The translations under genes were made by a program, and so were the position numbers. A DNA stretch of 64,000 bases from NCBI GenBank assembly GCA_964016985.1, contig OZ024821.1:129853323-129917322 (forward strand), given 5' to 3'. This document shows positions 53,601 to 62,543 of this stretch, in pieces (the first letter of the stretch is position 1; each line of letters opens with the position of its first letter). The DNA comes from Anodontia alba (taxonomy: Eukaryota > Mollusca > Bivalvia > Lucinida > Lucinidae). The notes beneath the pieces are model-generated. The model saw only the letters and a program-made list of their open reading frames with translations. It was not told where the DNA came from and searched no databases.

Positions 53601-56600
53601 ACTTAGGGGTAGTTTTGGTATGGGTGTGCGAGCCAGTATTTCAAAACCTACCCCATTCATATACCTGGCCTTTGAAAAAACGGACCCATTCATATACTTG
53701 ATCATCCAAAATGTTGACCTATTCATATACTGCCCTTTGATTTTTGTACCCATTATTTGCTGGTTGTTACACAAATATCACAGTCAATTCAAGTAATACC
53801 AAGAGGATAAGCAGCCTCGAAAAATCTCTGAGAGAAAAATATGTGCATATACCAGGATGTCAGAAAAATGGGGCATTTCACATAGCAATCCAGAAAAATC
53901 GGGCCATTCATATACTTTTTGTTGAAAAAAGGGGGCCAATCATATACTTGGCAGTGCTGAAAAAGGGGGTATTTGGCATGCACATCCGTACTATGCCATA
54001 TATAGGAAGTTACCCCCCCTCTCCCCTATCCCCCCCTCCCCCCCCCCACCCCCCCCCCCCCCGAGAGAAATTCTTCCAATAGCTCAAGAAAACAAATAAT
54101 TAAGGAAATTTTCTTGTGTTATCATGAAATTGTGTTTTGTTTGTACTGATTAGAATTGCATCAATGAGACAATTCTAATGTATCCACCCAACATACCATT
54201 ATTGTCTAAAAGATAAAAAAAAATTCCGTAAATTATTGTCATTTGCTTCCTGACCTAGCATCATGATTAACCCTCAGTGGCTCAAACTATATATATATAT
54301 ATATATACACCCGTATCTCAAACAGATTTTCATTGTCCCAAAGAGGTTTGAGTTACTGAGGTTCGACTGTATTTTTTTTTTTTTTTCATAGATTATAAGC
54401 CTTGACATTTCATGTGAACGGTCTGCTCTGCAGAAGATTAACACGATATGTTGAGACTTATTTTCACTGAAAAAAAAAATAGTGTTGTCTGCGACAAATT
54501 GTTTTGCTTGGCGCTATAACCCTTGTCCTGCTGAACCTGGATATACCCTCCTTTGCAAACAGTGTAGATCCAGATCGGTTGGCTTCTGAAGAAGCCAACT
54601 CATCTGGATCTGCATTGTTTGCCATTAAGTATGTGAATTTATTGCAACAATTCGAATCAAGCAATCTGATTGGCTGAAAATTAGAAGTGAGTGTGGCATC
54701 TTAATTTATTCAGCATGACAAGGATTAAGAGTTAAAATAACCTGAGCCAGTGTAGGGCAAATGTGAAGAGCTGGATCAGCCTGTATATGCAATTATATGC
54801 AAGCAACCTGGTCAGAAGCTTCACTGTGCACACAGCATGTATAGTTGGTCTTTGTGGCTTTTAATGCTAAGCACTACAGCAGATGACGCTTTGAATCATT
54901 ATTTTTAGTTTTCAAAGAAAATAAGACTTAGCATTTCATGTAAAATTGTCTGCTTCACATGAAATGTCAAGCCTTATAAATATTTCTCTGAAAAATAGTT
55001 TAGCACTTAATGCTTAGCATGCTGGAATAAATTTTCAGCAGACGTCATTTTGAAATATTTTCTAGCTTTTTCCATCACGAAAACATACCTATATAATTTT
55101 GACCCCCTTAAACCCCATTTTTATATAGTAAAACTGGGGTTTACATGGGTATACATTATTTTTCTTATTTCTGCTCAAAGACATAGATTGTGGGTACTCG
55201 TTAGAACCGATGAGGCAGTTCTAACGAGTACCCATAATCTATGTTTTGAGCAGAAATATGAAAAAAAAAACAAAAAAAACAGTGTTTTCATCTGAAAATT
55301 TTCAGTTTTTGGAGGTCAAATTTTCTTTTCATTTGAATAGGAGTGTTTTTGTAATGCCCAGAAAACAGGTTTTGGCATTTCATGCAAATTGTCTCCTAAA
55401 GATAATAAGGTTACCATAATAAGTTTGTGATCTTGAGCTCAATGTCAGTAAGGTAAGTGAGACTTGCTTTGAAAAAACTTTGGACCAATATCTAACATGT
55501 TCAAATACTCTTTCGTGGAGATTGATCATGAAATATTTTATACGGTCATTCTCTCCCTTCTGCCGATTCAAGAAGGGGCAGTTGTCAGTTTCTGGCAAAA
55601 GAATGTGCACAATACTGGTTAACCAATTAGAGGATTAAGCCTGCCCTGTAAAAGTGTGGTTAAGTAAACTGACCAAGCTTGGGTTGACTGGGCCGTAAAA
55701 CCTCAACACAAACAAACAAACAGTTCAAATAACAAAGTCCATCAAGGCACTCAGTAGATATAGTTCTTCAAAAGCAAACAAAAAAAATAATAAATAAATA
55801 AAAAAAAAAAAGAACGGCTATAAAAGCAAAGTGTGACTCTGATCAATATATATTTAAAATGTATCTACAATTGACAAAATGTTAAATTGAGCCTTCATTA
55901 TTCTGTCAGAACAGGGAAGATTTTTCTCATACAGGACTGATCATTTATTTTATTGAGAGGTTTAGGGGTGGATGTGTGTTTAGCCGGAAGGTGTCTCTGA
56001 GCCTGGATTTATTTTCTTCTGCGACAGGGGCCTGTCTTTTTATTTTGTGTTTTGTTTTGTTTTGTTTTTTTTAAAGCATACAATAGCATGTACCCTAGTC
56101 TGGGCTATTTTTTTTTGTGTGTGTGTGGGGGGAGGGGGGGGGCAATATTGTGTCCTGGAATTTTGTTTTCAAAACATTTTCCTGTCGCCTGCAGGCTTCA
56201 TCCCTCAACCCACACCATAAATATCAAATGGTTGCTCCCTAACAATACATACCTTTCAGTTTTTCTTCTTGTCCCCATGTATAGACATATACTTCTCCTG
56301 CCTTTGGTAGAACTGGGGCAATGTGAGTTACTCTGCTGGGATCTGCTTCAGCTAAAGCTACATAAAATTATAAATAATCTGACATAGCTTCAGACAAAAT
56401 ACTTTTTTCAACCAAAAAGTAGCAATATTTTTCACATTTATCTATGAAAACAATGTAATCATTAGATGCACTTCACCAAGGCACTTCTAATGAGTACCCA
56501 CAACATAATAATTATGTTTTCATGTAGAAATAAGAAAAGTATTTATGTGGATATCCCCTCTTATTTGGAGCTATGTAATCAGAGGACTTAACCCTTGCCA

Positions 56601-59600
56601 TGCTGAATAAATTAAGATGCCACACCCACTTTTAATTTTCAGCCAATCAGATAACTTAATCCAGATTACACTGTTTGCAAAGGAAGGGTATGTCCGGGTT
56701 CAGCAGGACATGGGTTAATTGTTATAAAGAGAAGTATTTGATGATAATTCTCTTTATAGATTATCATTATTGCTGGGATCCAAAGCAAAAACTAAGTTAC
56801 CTTGTTATATCAAAACAAAAATGTATTGATTATATAGAAAAATGACCATAAATGGTCAGTTTTCCATATAGTTTATACATTTCTGTATGGATACTTCATG
56901 GCCATTTTTCTATATAACCTATTTCTTGGTTTGGATACAACACTTTTGGGATCCACTTTGAGCTGTCTTTTATCTGAAACCATCTTATAAAAAGGTTCCA
57001 GTGAAGTTAAGTCAAGACAAACAATTATGTTATTCTTTAAATAATGATTATAATCTTAAAACTTAAAAACTTTTCTTGCTATACAGGCAGGTATTTGTAT
57101 TTTTTATATATCTTTATGTTCAATAGCTAGATTCTTAAGAACCATACTGAGAGCTTTTATCATTTTCCTGAAACTCTCAGTCAGTATCAGAACACTTTAA
57201 TATTTTAATTTTACAGGGATTAATCATCACGAAAACATACCTATATAATTTGGACCCCCTTAAACCCCACTTTTATACAGTAAAACTGGGGTTTACAGGG
57301 GTACACACTATTTTTCTTATTTCTGCTAAAAACATAGATTGTGGGTACTCGTTAGAACCGCCTCGGCGAGGCGGTTCTAACGAGTACCCACAATCTATGT
57401 TTTGAGCAGAAAAATGAAAAAATATCAGATTTTTTTTATCTGAAAATTTTCAGTTTTTTGGTGGTGAGATGTTCAATATATTTGAATAGGCGTGTTTCCG
57501 TAATGGTAATTACAAAGACAGCATGCAGTTTGGGTAAAATCAATTTGGAACAAAAGTGAAGCTCCTGTGATTTTTATTACAATCTAAGGTAGCCCAGGTA
57601 TCTTTACTAGATATTCAGTGAGACCTATCATCATGCATCCAAAATAGCTAGATCATTAAATCTCTATTTAACTCATTGCATGCTGGATAATTTTGCATGC
57701 TTTTTTGTTGTCTGGATTTTTTTTTTAATTAACTTTTTCAAAGCAATCTTTCAGGGTGTCAACAGTTTGGATCCAAATCAGGCCCAACATTTTGTCGGGC
57801 CTGATCTGAGTCCAAACTGTTTGCAAAGGTTATTAGCAGATGACAAAACTCGCAAATAACGGGGAAAGAGTTAAATAAAGAGATCTCTGTTACAAATGGA
57901 GTCATCTTTAATTGAATTACAGATACCTGTTTTATTTGCATTAAAGATATCTTTTATTTGATAATTATTAAAAGCTATCTTAACAATTTAATTCAGTCAG
58001 AGATATCTCTTATTCAGCTGAAAATATCCTTGTTTCAACTGAAGATATAATTATCTTTATTTAGGGAAAATTGATTAAGAGGATCCTTTAATCAATTAAA
58101 CCCTAATTAAAGATATCTTTCATTCATAATTCCCAAATTAAACTGGGTGTTTGCTTGGTCCCGATATAAAAAGTATTTTTTTTCTGATTTTTCTATTTAG
58201 ACCATATAGGTCCCTAAAAATGATTTTTTCCTACTATAGTACCAGATTTTTTCCAGGAGTTCGGTCAATGATTATTTTCAAAATCATTTATGACTCCATT
58301 ACAGGAATTTAATTCACTTTGAAAAAGTGTGGGTTATTTGCACTTGTGTGCATAAAATGTTGTGTCAGTTGTTTAGAAATAAACATTTTATAAACGCAAT
58401 ACCTTTTAGACCATGGTTAAATAGGAATTGCTAAAAAATATAGTAAAACACATCCTTGTTCATTAAAGTCAGAAAAAATAACTCAAAATTGGGTGGCAAA
58501 GCAGCTGATTAATTAATAATAATTAATGCCTTCCTCTAAAATGAGCTAGAAGCATAATTAGCTTCCAAAGCAAATTAACAAAACCATCATGGAAGCAATT
58601 AACTTCATGGATGTTGCGTCCTAGACAATTTGTCCAATTAGGTATAAATATTCATGAAGAGATCAAAATGCGTCCAAAATCATGTAAATAGTAATGTATC
58701 CAATTATTTATAGAAAATATTACAAGTTTGGGTGATTCTACCACATACAAGAGACCTGGCAATTCTTGACTTCTCTCTACATGTTATAAAGAAATAGGGG
58801 ACATCTTTCGCACAGAAAAAAAAAAACAGAAAAAAAAATGCTTGTAATGGAAGACCTTGGACTCACAAGGCATGAACACAGAAGCTTAATTATTGTTAAT
58901 TTGAATTTAGCAAACATAGATAAGGTTATGCTGAATTAAAGAAGATATCTTTAACTGAATTAGAGATACAATTGATTGCTTGAGCCCCTATAAGGCTCCA
59001 AAAGACCCACTTTTCCTCTACTTTATAGAGGAATCTATGGTCAGGGGTTCCATGATGGGTGTGAATGTATGTGTGCTGGTGGGGGTGGGGGTGGGGGGGG
59101 GGGGGGCTGTATTCTATACTCTACTCTTCTATCAGTGAAATGATACACACAATATATATATAAAAATGAACTAAATCTACCTTGTGTATCTCTCAAAAAA
59201 AAGTATGAATCCTGCGAATAAAGTATAAACACACACTAACAAGAACATAAAAGATATGTATTTTATACCTTTATAATGCTGTAGCAAGATGCAAACCCAC
59301 TTGGTGTAAAGAATCACATTTTATTTTATTGTCAGCGGCGAAATCAGTGTATTTTTGATGAAAATAAAAGTGGTATCGATCACTAGTGAACTGATATCGT
59401 ATTGTTTAACTCCTCGCTTTGGACGACTTTGGTTTTCTTCATTGTTTCAGAAGTGGATGTTACCTCCACTTCAGATTTTTGAACACCTCTAACTTCTTCG
59501 TTTCTGAACTAAACTATCAAGTGTTGGTATGCATTTTCTTAGTTAGAATGCAAGGAACATTTTGGTATCAAAATTATTTTGATTCGCCGAAACTTTTGTT

Positions 59601-62543
59601 TTCGTCTCTCCACTGGTTGACATGTTCAGCACTGAGCATCAACGCCATGACATTCATGTTTTGTTTGGTGACATTATTTATGACGTCAGAAATGCGCATT
59701 GATGTGTAAACAATAAAATAAAAAGAAAATTTACTCTTTTTCAGTGAATACCATAAAAATTTTCATCTCCTGTAATGAAAACATTCAAATTTTCACTCGT
59801 GCTTCGCACTCGTGAAAATACTGATGTTTTCATTTCACTTGATGACAATATCTATGGTATTCACAGCAAAAGAATAAATATCCTCTATGTTTTTTTTTAG
59901 CTCACCTGTCACGTAGTGACAAGGTGAGCTTTTGTGATCACATTTTGTCCGTTGTCCGTTGTGCGTCCGTGCATGCGTCCGTCCATGCATGTGTCCCTCG
60001 GTAAACAATTTCTTCAAACGACATCTCCTCCTAAACCACTAATTTGGCTTTGACCAAACTTCACAGGAATGATCCTTGGTTGGTCCTCTTTCAAAGTTGT
60101 TCAAATGGTTCTGGTCCATCGCATATCTAGGTCACAGAAGCTAAAAATAATTTTTTTTTAATGAAAACTTAAAAATCTTCATGTCAGAAACCACTTGACC
60201 GATTTCAATATAATCTTGCAGAAATGATCCTTTGGTAATCCTCTACCAAGATTGTTCAGGCCATTTGGATTCATCAGAAAACAGGGCCGCCAGGCGGCGG
60301 GGCTTATTTTCCCTATTTTCCCTATGTATCTATATAGAAAACATAAAAAACATCTTCTTGTCTGAAACCACTGGACCGATTTCAATATAACATGACAGGA
60401 ATGTTCATTTTGTAACCCTCTACCAAGATTGTTCAAGCCGTCTTGATTCGTTAAAACACATGGCCACCAGGGGGCGGGGCTTATTTTCCCTATATATCTG
60501 TATAGAAAATTTTAAAAATTCTTGTCAGAAAGCATTAAACCGATTTCAATATAACCTGGCAAAAATGTTTCCTTCCTGACTCTCTACCAAGATTGTTCAA
60601 GCCACTATGATTTGTCAAAAAACATGGCCACTGGTGGGTGTGGCTTATTTTCCCTATATAATCTATATAGAAAACTTTAAAAATCTTCTTGTCAGAAACC
60701 ACAGGACTGATTTCAATATAACATGGCAGGAACGTTCCGTTTGTAACCCTCTACCAAGATTGTTCAAGCCGTCATGATTTGTCAAAAAACAAGGCCGCCA
60801 GGGGCGGGGCTTATTTTCCCTATATATCTATATAGAAAACTTTAAAAATCTTCTTGTCAGAAACCAATTGACCGATTTCAATATAACTTGACAGAAACAT
60901 TTCCTTGGTGATCCTCTACCAAGATTGTTCAAGTAATTGTGATTCGTCAAAAAACATGGCTGCCAGGGGCGGGGCTTATTTTCCCTATATAAGAAAACTT
61001 TAAAATTCTTCTTGTCAGAAACCAATGGATGGATTTCAATATAACGTGGCAGGAATGTTCCTTTGGTGACACTCTACCAAGATTGTTCAAGCTATCATGA
61101 TTCATTAAAAAACATTGCTGCCAGGGGGCAGGGCTTATTTTGCCTATTTAATCTATATAGAAAAATTTAAAAATGTTCTCGTCATAAACCAAAGGACCTA
61201 TTTCAATATAACTAGGCAGGAACATTTCTTTGTTGACCCTCTACAAAGATTGTACAAGCTGTCATGATTTGTGAAAAACATGGTGGTTATTTTCCTATAT
61301 ATCTATATCAAAAAACATGGCTGCATGGGGGCGGGGCTTATTTTGCCTATTTAATCTATATAGAAAATTTTAAAAATCTTCTTGTCAGAAACCACTGGAC
61401 AGATTTCAATATAACTTGGCAGAAATATTCCTTTTGTAACCATTTACCAAGATTGTTCATGTTGTCATGATTTGTCAAAAAACCTGGCTGCCAGGGGGTG
61501 GGGCTTATTTTCCCTCTATCTATATAGAAAACTTTAAAAATCTTCTTGTCAGAAGCCACTGGACCAACTTCTATGTAACTTGACAGGAATGTTGCTTTGG
61601 TGACCTTCTACCAAGATTGTGCAAGCCCTCATGATATGTCAAAAACATGGCCACCAGGGGCATGTATTATTTTCCCTATTTATCTATATAGAAAACTTTA
61701 AAATTCTTCTTGTTAGAAACCACTTAACTGATTTCAATATTACTTGGCAGGAATGTTGCTTTGGTGACCCTCTACCAAGATTGTTCAAGCAATCATGATT
61801 CGTCAAAAAACATGGCTGCTAGGGGGCGGGGCTTATTTTCGCAATATATCTATATAATTAGAAAACTTTAAAAATCCTCGTCAGAAACCACTGAACAGAT
61901 TTCAATATGACTTGGCAGGAATGTTCCTTTCTTGACCCTCTACCAAGTTTGTTCAGGCTGTTATGATTCGTCAAAAAACATGGCCGCTAGGGGGCATGGC
62001 TTATTTTCCCTATATAGCTATATAAAACACATTAAAAATCTTTTTGTCAGAAACCACTGGACAGATTTCAATATAACTTGATTCTAACTTGGCAGAAATG
62101 TTCCTTTGGTGATTCTTTATCAAAATCCAGTTCAAGCCATCTTGATGCATTAAAAATTCCTTTTCCATATACATGTAATAAATCTTAGTATCCTATATAG
62201 CATCAACAATTCTTACTTAGCATAAGAGTATGACAAACTGATGCCACACCTAATTGTCAGCCAATCAGTTTGCTTGATTCAGACTGTTGATATACATCAA
62301 CATACTGAATGACAAAGAGAGCATATCCAGATTAGGCATATCGGGGCTCAGTAGGTACGTGCTCTGAGGGTACCGCCACTGACACCGAGATGTACAAGCG
62401 GTCCATTTCATTCCGATCCGGTCCATTATGGTCCGTTTCATTTCTATCCGGAATGACAACTTACTCAAAATTTCCAGCAGTTCTGAAACTGTTTTAAACT
62501 GTACGTGTCTTTGACAGAATATTTCTGCCTTTTCTTCCATCAT
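46079..62543 (-). CDS. MULE-like transposase-domain protein, three-exon gene (possibly domesticated)
   Basis: Joining 62543-62465, 52415-52192 and 47614-46079 on the minus strand gives 1839 nt, or 612 residues plus stop. The phases agree (1, then 0) and both introns are GT-AG. Exons 1 and 2 give an N-terminal domain rich in aromatic and basic residues (KWRMDHHRWR, then VIIHYTGDE). Exon 3 gives a Lys-rich linker, then a core resembling MULE transposases: DLDCTY (Asp near residue 218), SVDPKIAL (Asp near 293), YSWNHIK (Trp-x-His near 313-315), and MNELV as a candidate for the third acidic residue. An acidic Ser/Glu-rich tail follows. The 1.5-kb exon has no frameshift or stop, unlike nearby transposons. 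I saw no terminal inverted repeats around the gene and no clear zinc finger or SWIM motif. The gene model is fairly sure. The MULE assignment is moderate, and domestication is inference. Confidence 0.68.
47628..50535 (-). mobile_element. Hairpin-ended tandem-repeat element C in the MULE-like gene intron
   Basis: The left end is CAAGAGGCCCATGGGCCACG then ACTCGCTCACCTGAG. The right end is GATCACAATAGCTCATCCTG then AGCATAGCTCAGGTGAGCTA. The inside has a composite unit of about 490 bp, about 3.5 copies (CCAAGGCATCCTCGGTTCTG, TTACCATATATGGGCATGGC, CTAAGGAGGCTCCATATGAA). A GGACGGAC microsatellite lies at 49712-49755, then the repeat at 49883. The left end lies 13 bp upstream of the exon 3 acceptor. 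Confidence 0.85.
49883..50210. repeat. 164-bp direct tandem duplication inside element C
   Basis: GGATTACCTGTCCATAGCTA at 49883 and 50047 begins two near-identical copies ending CATAAGGGGCTACTGATTTT then AAGTGGCTT. Each copy itself holds two diverged half-units (TTAGGTATGGATTACCTGTC). Confidence 0.85.
50594..50868. mobile_element. Hairpin MITE, family M1
   Basis: CATCATGAAGACATGCCTAT starts it and GCGTGTTTCATAATG ends it. The hairpin is ACATAGATTGTGGGTACTCG with the tip ACTGCCTCGCTGAGGCAGT. Confidence 0.82.
50890..51300. repeat. M2 fragments around an R-type hairpin
   Basis: ACATAATGTTGTGGGTTCTG at 50920 and TATATGTTATGAGTATTCAT at 51238 look like M2 pieces. Between them a perfect hairpin at 51052-51120 (GTGCAGACCCTGATCAGACT with the tip GCTCCTGAAGGAGC) has an R- or P-type core. 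Confidence 0.5.
51301..51900. other. MULE-like gene intron DNA, nothing recognised
   Basis: Has A-runs (51451), T-runs (51618) and a G-rich patch (51599-51616). No exon or repeat end was seen. Confidence 0.4.
51901..52180. mobile_element. Hairpin MITE, family M1, beside exon 2 donor
   Basis: CATCACGAAAACATGCCTAT starts it and GGCGTGTTTTCGTAATG ends it. The hairpin is ACAAAGATTGTGGGTACTCA with the tip ACCGCCTCACTGAGGCAGT. Its right edge is 9 bp from the donor GT at 52190-52191. Confidence 0.85.
52192..52415 (-). CDS. MULE-like gene exon 2
   Basis: The acceptor TTCCATGACAG precedes 52415 and the donor GTAGGTTTT follows 52192. Two bases complete a codon, then 74 codons run from KWRMDHHRWR to SNPMDRLQ, with no stop. 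Upstream in the same frame there is a stop at 52453-52455, so the exon must begin downstream of it. A decayed copy lies 704 bp away at 53030-53119. Confidence 0.7.
52760..52960. mobile_element. Hairpin MITE, family Q
   Basis: AATTCAGCAGAACAATCTGA and TTTTTCCCAGAAAATAGGCT are mirrored through AAGGAGACAGTTTGCATGAA to TTGTCTGCTGAAATTTTTAC. Confidence 0.65.
53030..53119 (-). pseudogene. Decayed duplicate of MULE-like gene exon 2
   Basis: The acceptor TTCCATGACAG and the first codons (KWRMDH) are copied from exon 2, at an offset of 704 bp. The frame then diverges and hits a stop after RPGI, and there is no counterpart of the 3' half of the exon. It is part of a larger local duplication (about 52320-52760 against 53028-53460). 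Confidence 0.7.
53140..53330. mobile_element. Hairpin MITE, family Q
   Basis: The stem GACATTTCATGTGAATTGTC is mirrored around TGTCAAGCAGACA. The outer parts are GCAGCAGAGGACAATTTTGA and GTCATCTGCTACAAACTTTC. Confidence 0.65.
53594..54020. mobile_element. Nested element U with TTCATATACTT repeats
   Basis: GGGGGTAACTTAGGGGTAG at the left is mirrored by GGAAGTTACCCCC at the right. Inside, five to six spaced copies of CATTCATATACTTG or its complement-like form alternate with GAAAAA(A/G)GGGCC motifs. Confidence 0.6.
54007..54063 (-). repeat. C-rich tract (G-quadruplex-prone on minus strand)
   Basis: Repeated C runs of 6 to 14 broken by T or A. Confidence 0.85.
54516..54728 (-). mobile_element. 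piggyBac-like hairpin MITE, family P (minus)
   Basis: The ends are ATAACCCTTGTCCTGCTGAA and CAGCATGACAAGGATTAA. The stem GATCCAGATCGGTTGGCTTC is mirrored around TGAAGAAGCC. It is inserted at the right edge of a Q copy. Confidence 0.8.
54880..55400. mobile_element. Two family Q pieces, one split by an M1 MITE
   Basis: GCAGATGACGCTTTGAATCA (54893) and AAAATTGTCTGCTTCACATG begin the first. The second has TTCAGCAGACGTCATTTTGA (55035), and after M1 continues GCCCAGAAAACAGGTTTTGG then CATTTCATGCAAATTGTCTC. Confidence 0.6.
55073..55356. mobile_element. Hairpin MITE, family M1, inserted in Q
   Basis: CATCACGAAAACATACCTAT starts it and GAGTGTTTTTGTAATG ends it. The hairpin is ACATAGATTGTGGGTACTCG, with part of the tip deleted (GAACCGATGAGGCAGTTC). 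Confidence 0.82.
55505..55722 (+). mobile_element. 5'-truncated SINE family A
   Basis: It begins near ACTCTTTCGTGGAGATTGAT and runs to CCTCAACACAAACAAACAAA. GTTCAAATA at both ends (about 55498-55506 and 55723-55731) may be the target duplication. Confidence 0.8.
55732..56383. other. MULE-like gene intron DNA with low-complexity tracts
   Basis: A-rich tract 55786-55812, TTTTG repeats 56046-56070 and G-rich 56116-56142. No exon was recognised. Confidence 0.4.
56384..56580. mobile_element. Hairpin MITE, family M2
   Basis: CATAGCTTCAGACAAAATAC and CTTATTTGGAGCTATG are the ends. The core ATTAGATGCACTTCACCAAG has the return arm GAGTACCCACAACATAAT. Confidence 0.65.
56588..56718 (+). mobile_element. 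Family P MITE with one hairpin arm deleted
   Basis: It lies between TTAA 56588-56591 and 56715-56718, with ends TTAACCCTTGCCATGCTGAA and TTCAGCAGGACATGGGTTAA. Only one arm (CCAGATTACACTGTTTGC) remains. Confidence 0.78.
56751..57000. mobile_element. Hairpin MITE, family W
   Basis: AAATGTATTGATTATATAGA and ATGACCATAAATGGTCAGTT, followed by a second half-copy of the right arm (TGGCCATTTTTCTATATAAC), then TTTTATCTGAAACCATCTTA. Confidence 0.6.
57225..57505. mobile_element. Hairpin MITE, family M1, cleanest copy
   Basis: CATCACGAAAACATACCTAT starts it and GGCGTGTTTCCGTAATG ends it. The hairpin ACATAGATTGTGGGTACTCG is perfect through the tip CCGCCTCGGCGAGGCGG. Confidence 0.88.
57668..57874. mobile_element. 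TTAA hairpin MITE, separate subfamily
   Basis: It lies between TTAA 57668-57671 and 57871-57874, with ends TTAACTCATTGCATGCTGG and CGGGGAAAGAGTTAA. The hairpin is AACAGTTTGGATCCAAATCA then GGCCCAACA mirrored. Confidence 0.68.
57875..59330. other. MULE-like gene intron 1 DNA, AT-rich
   Basis: AAAGATATCTTTTATTTG / GAGATATCTCTTATTCAG-like motifs recur through 57900-58130, a loose repeat. A G-run with TGGGGG units lies at 59078-59106. No exon was recognised. Confidence 0.45.
59331..59870. repeat. Possible MITE with TCACTCGTGCTTCGCACTCG hairpin
   Basis: The hairpin TTTTCACTCGTGCTTCG then CACTCGTGAAAAT lies at 59791-59819. TGAATACCATAAAAATTTTC and ATATCTATGGTATTCACAGC flank it as an inverted pair (about 59744 and 59849). 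The open frame at 59419-59709 has no family resemblance. Confidence 0.5.
59899..62170 (+). mobile_element. Hairpin-ended tandem-repeat element D
   Basis: The left hairpin is TAGCTCACCTGTCACGTAGT then GACAAGGTGAGCTTTTGTGA, then GTCCGTTGTCCGTTGTGCGT. About 12 units of about 170 bp follow, with CTTGTCAGAAACCACTGGAC, GATTTCAATATAACTTGGCA, CCTCTACCAAGATTGTTCAA and GGGGCGGGGCTTATTTTCCC. The right end is indistinct. It lies in intron 1 of the MULE-like gene. Confidence 0.85.
62225..62352 (+). mobile_element. Degraded family P fragment
   Basis: CTGATGCCACACCTAATTGT and CAGCCAATCAGTTTGCTTGA, then CATACTGAATGACAAAGAGA and CGGGGCTCAGTAGG. The hairpin is lost. It lies just downstream of exon 1 of the MULE-like gene. 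Confidence 0.55.
62465..62543 (-). CDS. MULE-like gene exon 1 (start exon)
   Basis: Starts ATG ATG at 62543 and reads MMEEKAEIFCQRHVQFKTVS, then ELLEIL plus one base, before the donor GTAAGTTG at 62464. The phase matches exon 2. Just upstream, TTTTCACAG looks like a splice acceptor, so a further noncoding or coding 5' exon is possible. Confidence 0.6.

Larger units (their letters stand above)
53504..54369. mobile_element. Tc1/pogo-like element T2 with TA target
   Basis: The ends are CAGTCAAACCTCAATAGTTC and, inverse, CAGTCGAACCTCAGTAACTC, with TA on both sides. It is inserted in a family Q copy. It holds a second nested repeat at 53594-54020 and no transposase. Confidence 0.7.

Noticed and set aside
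53744..54082. 112-codon open frame ending in a proline run
   Set aside because: It reads through element U and the poly-C tract. The prolines come from the C-run.
59419..59709. 96-codon hydrophobic open frame
   Set aside because: It lies in a repeat-like region next to a TCACTCGTG hairpin. No recognised domain or splice sites.
62265..62464. Continuation of the exon 1 open frame past 62465
   Set aside because: A consensus GTAAGT donor at 62464 and the phase match to exon 2 favour splicing. The continuation runs into a worn P-family MITE.
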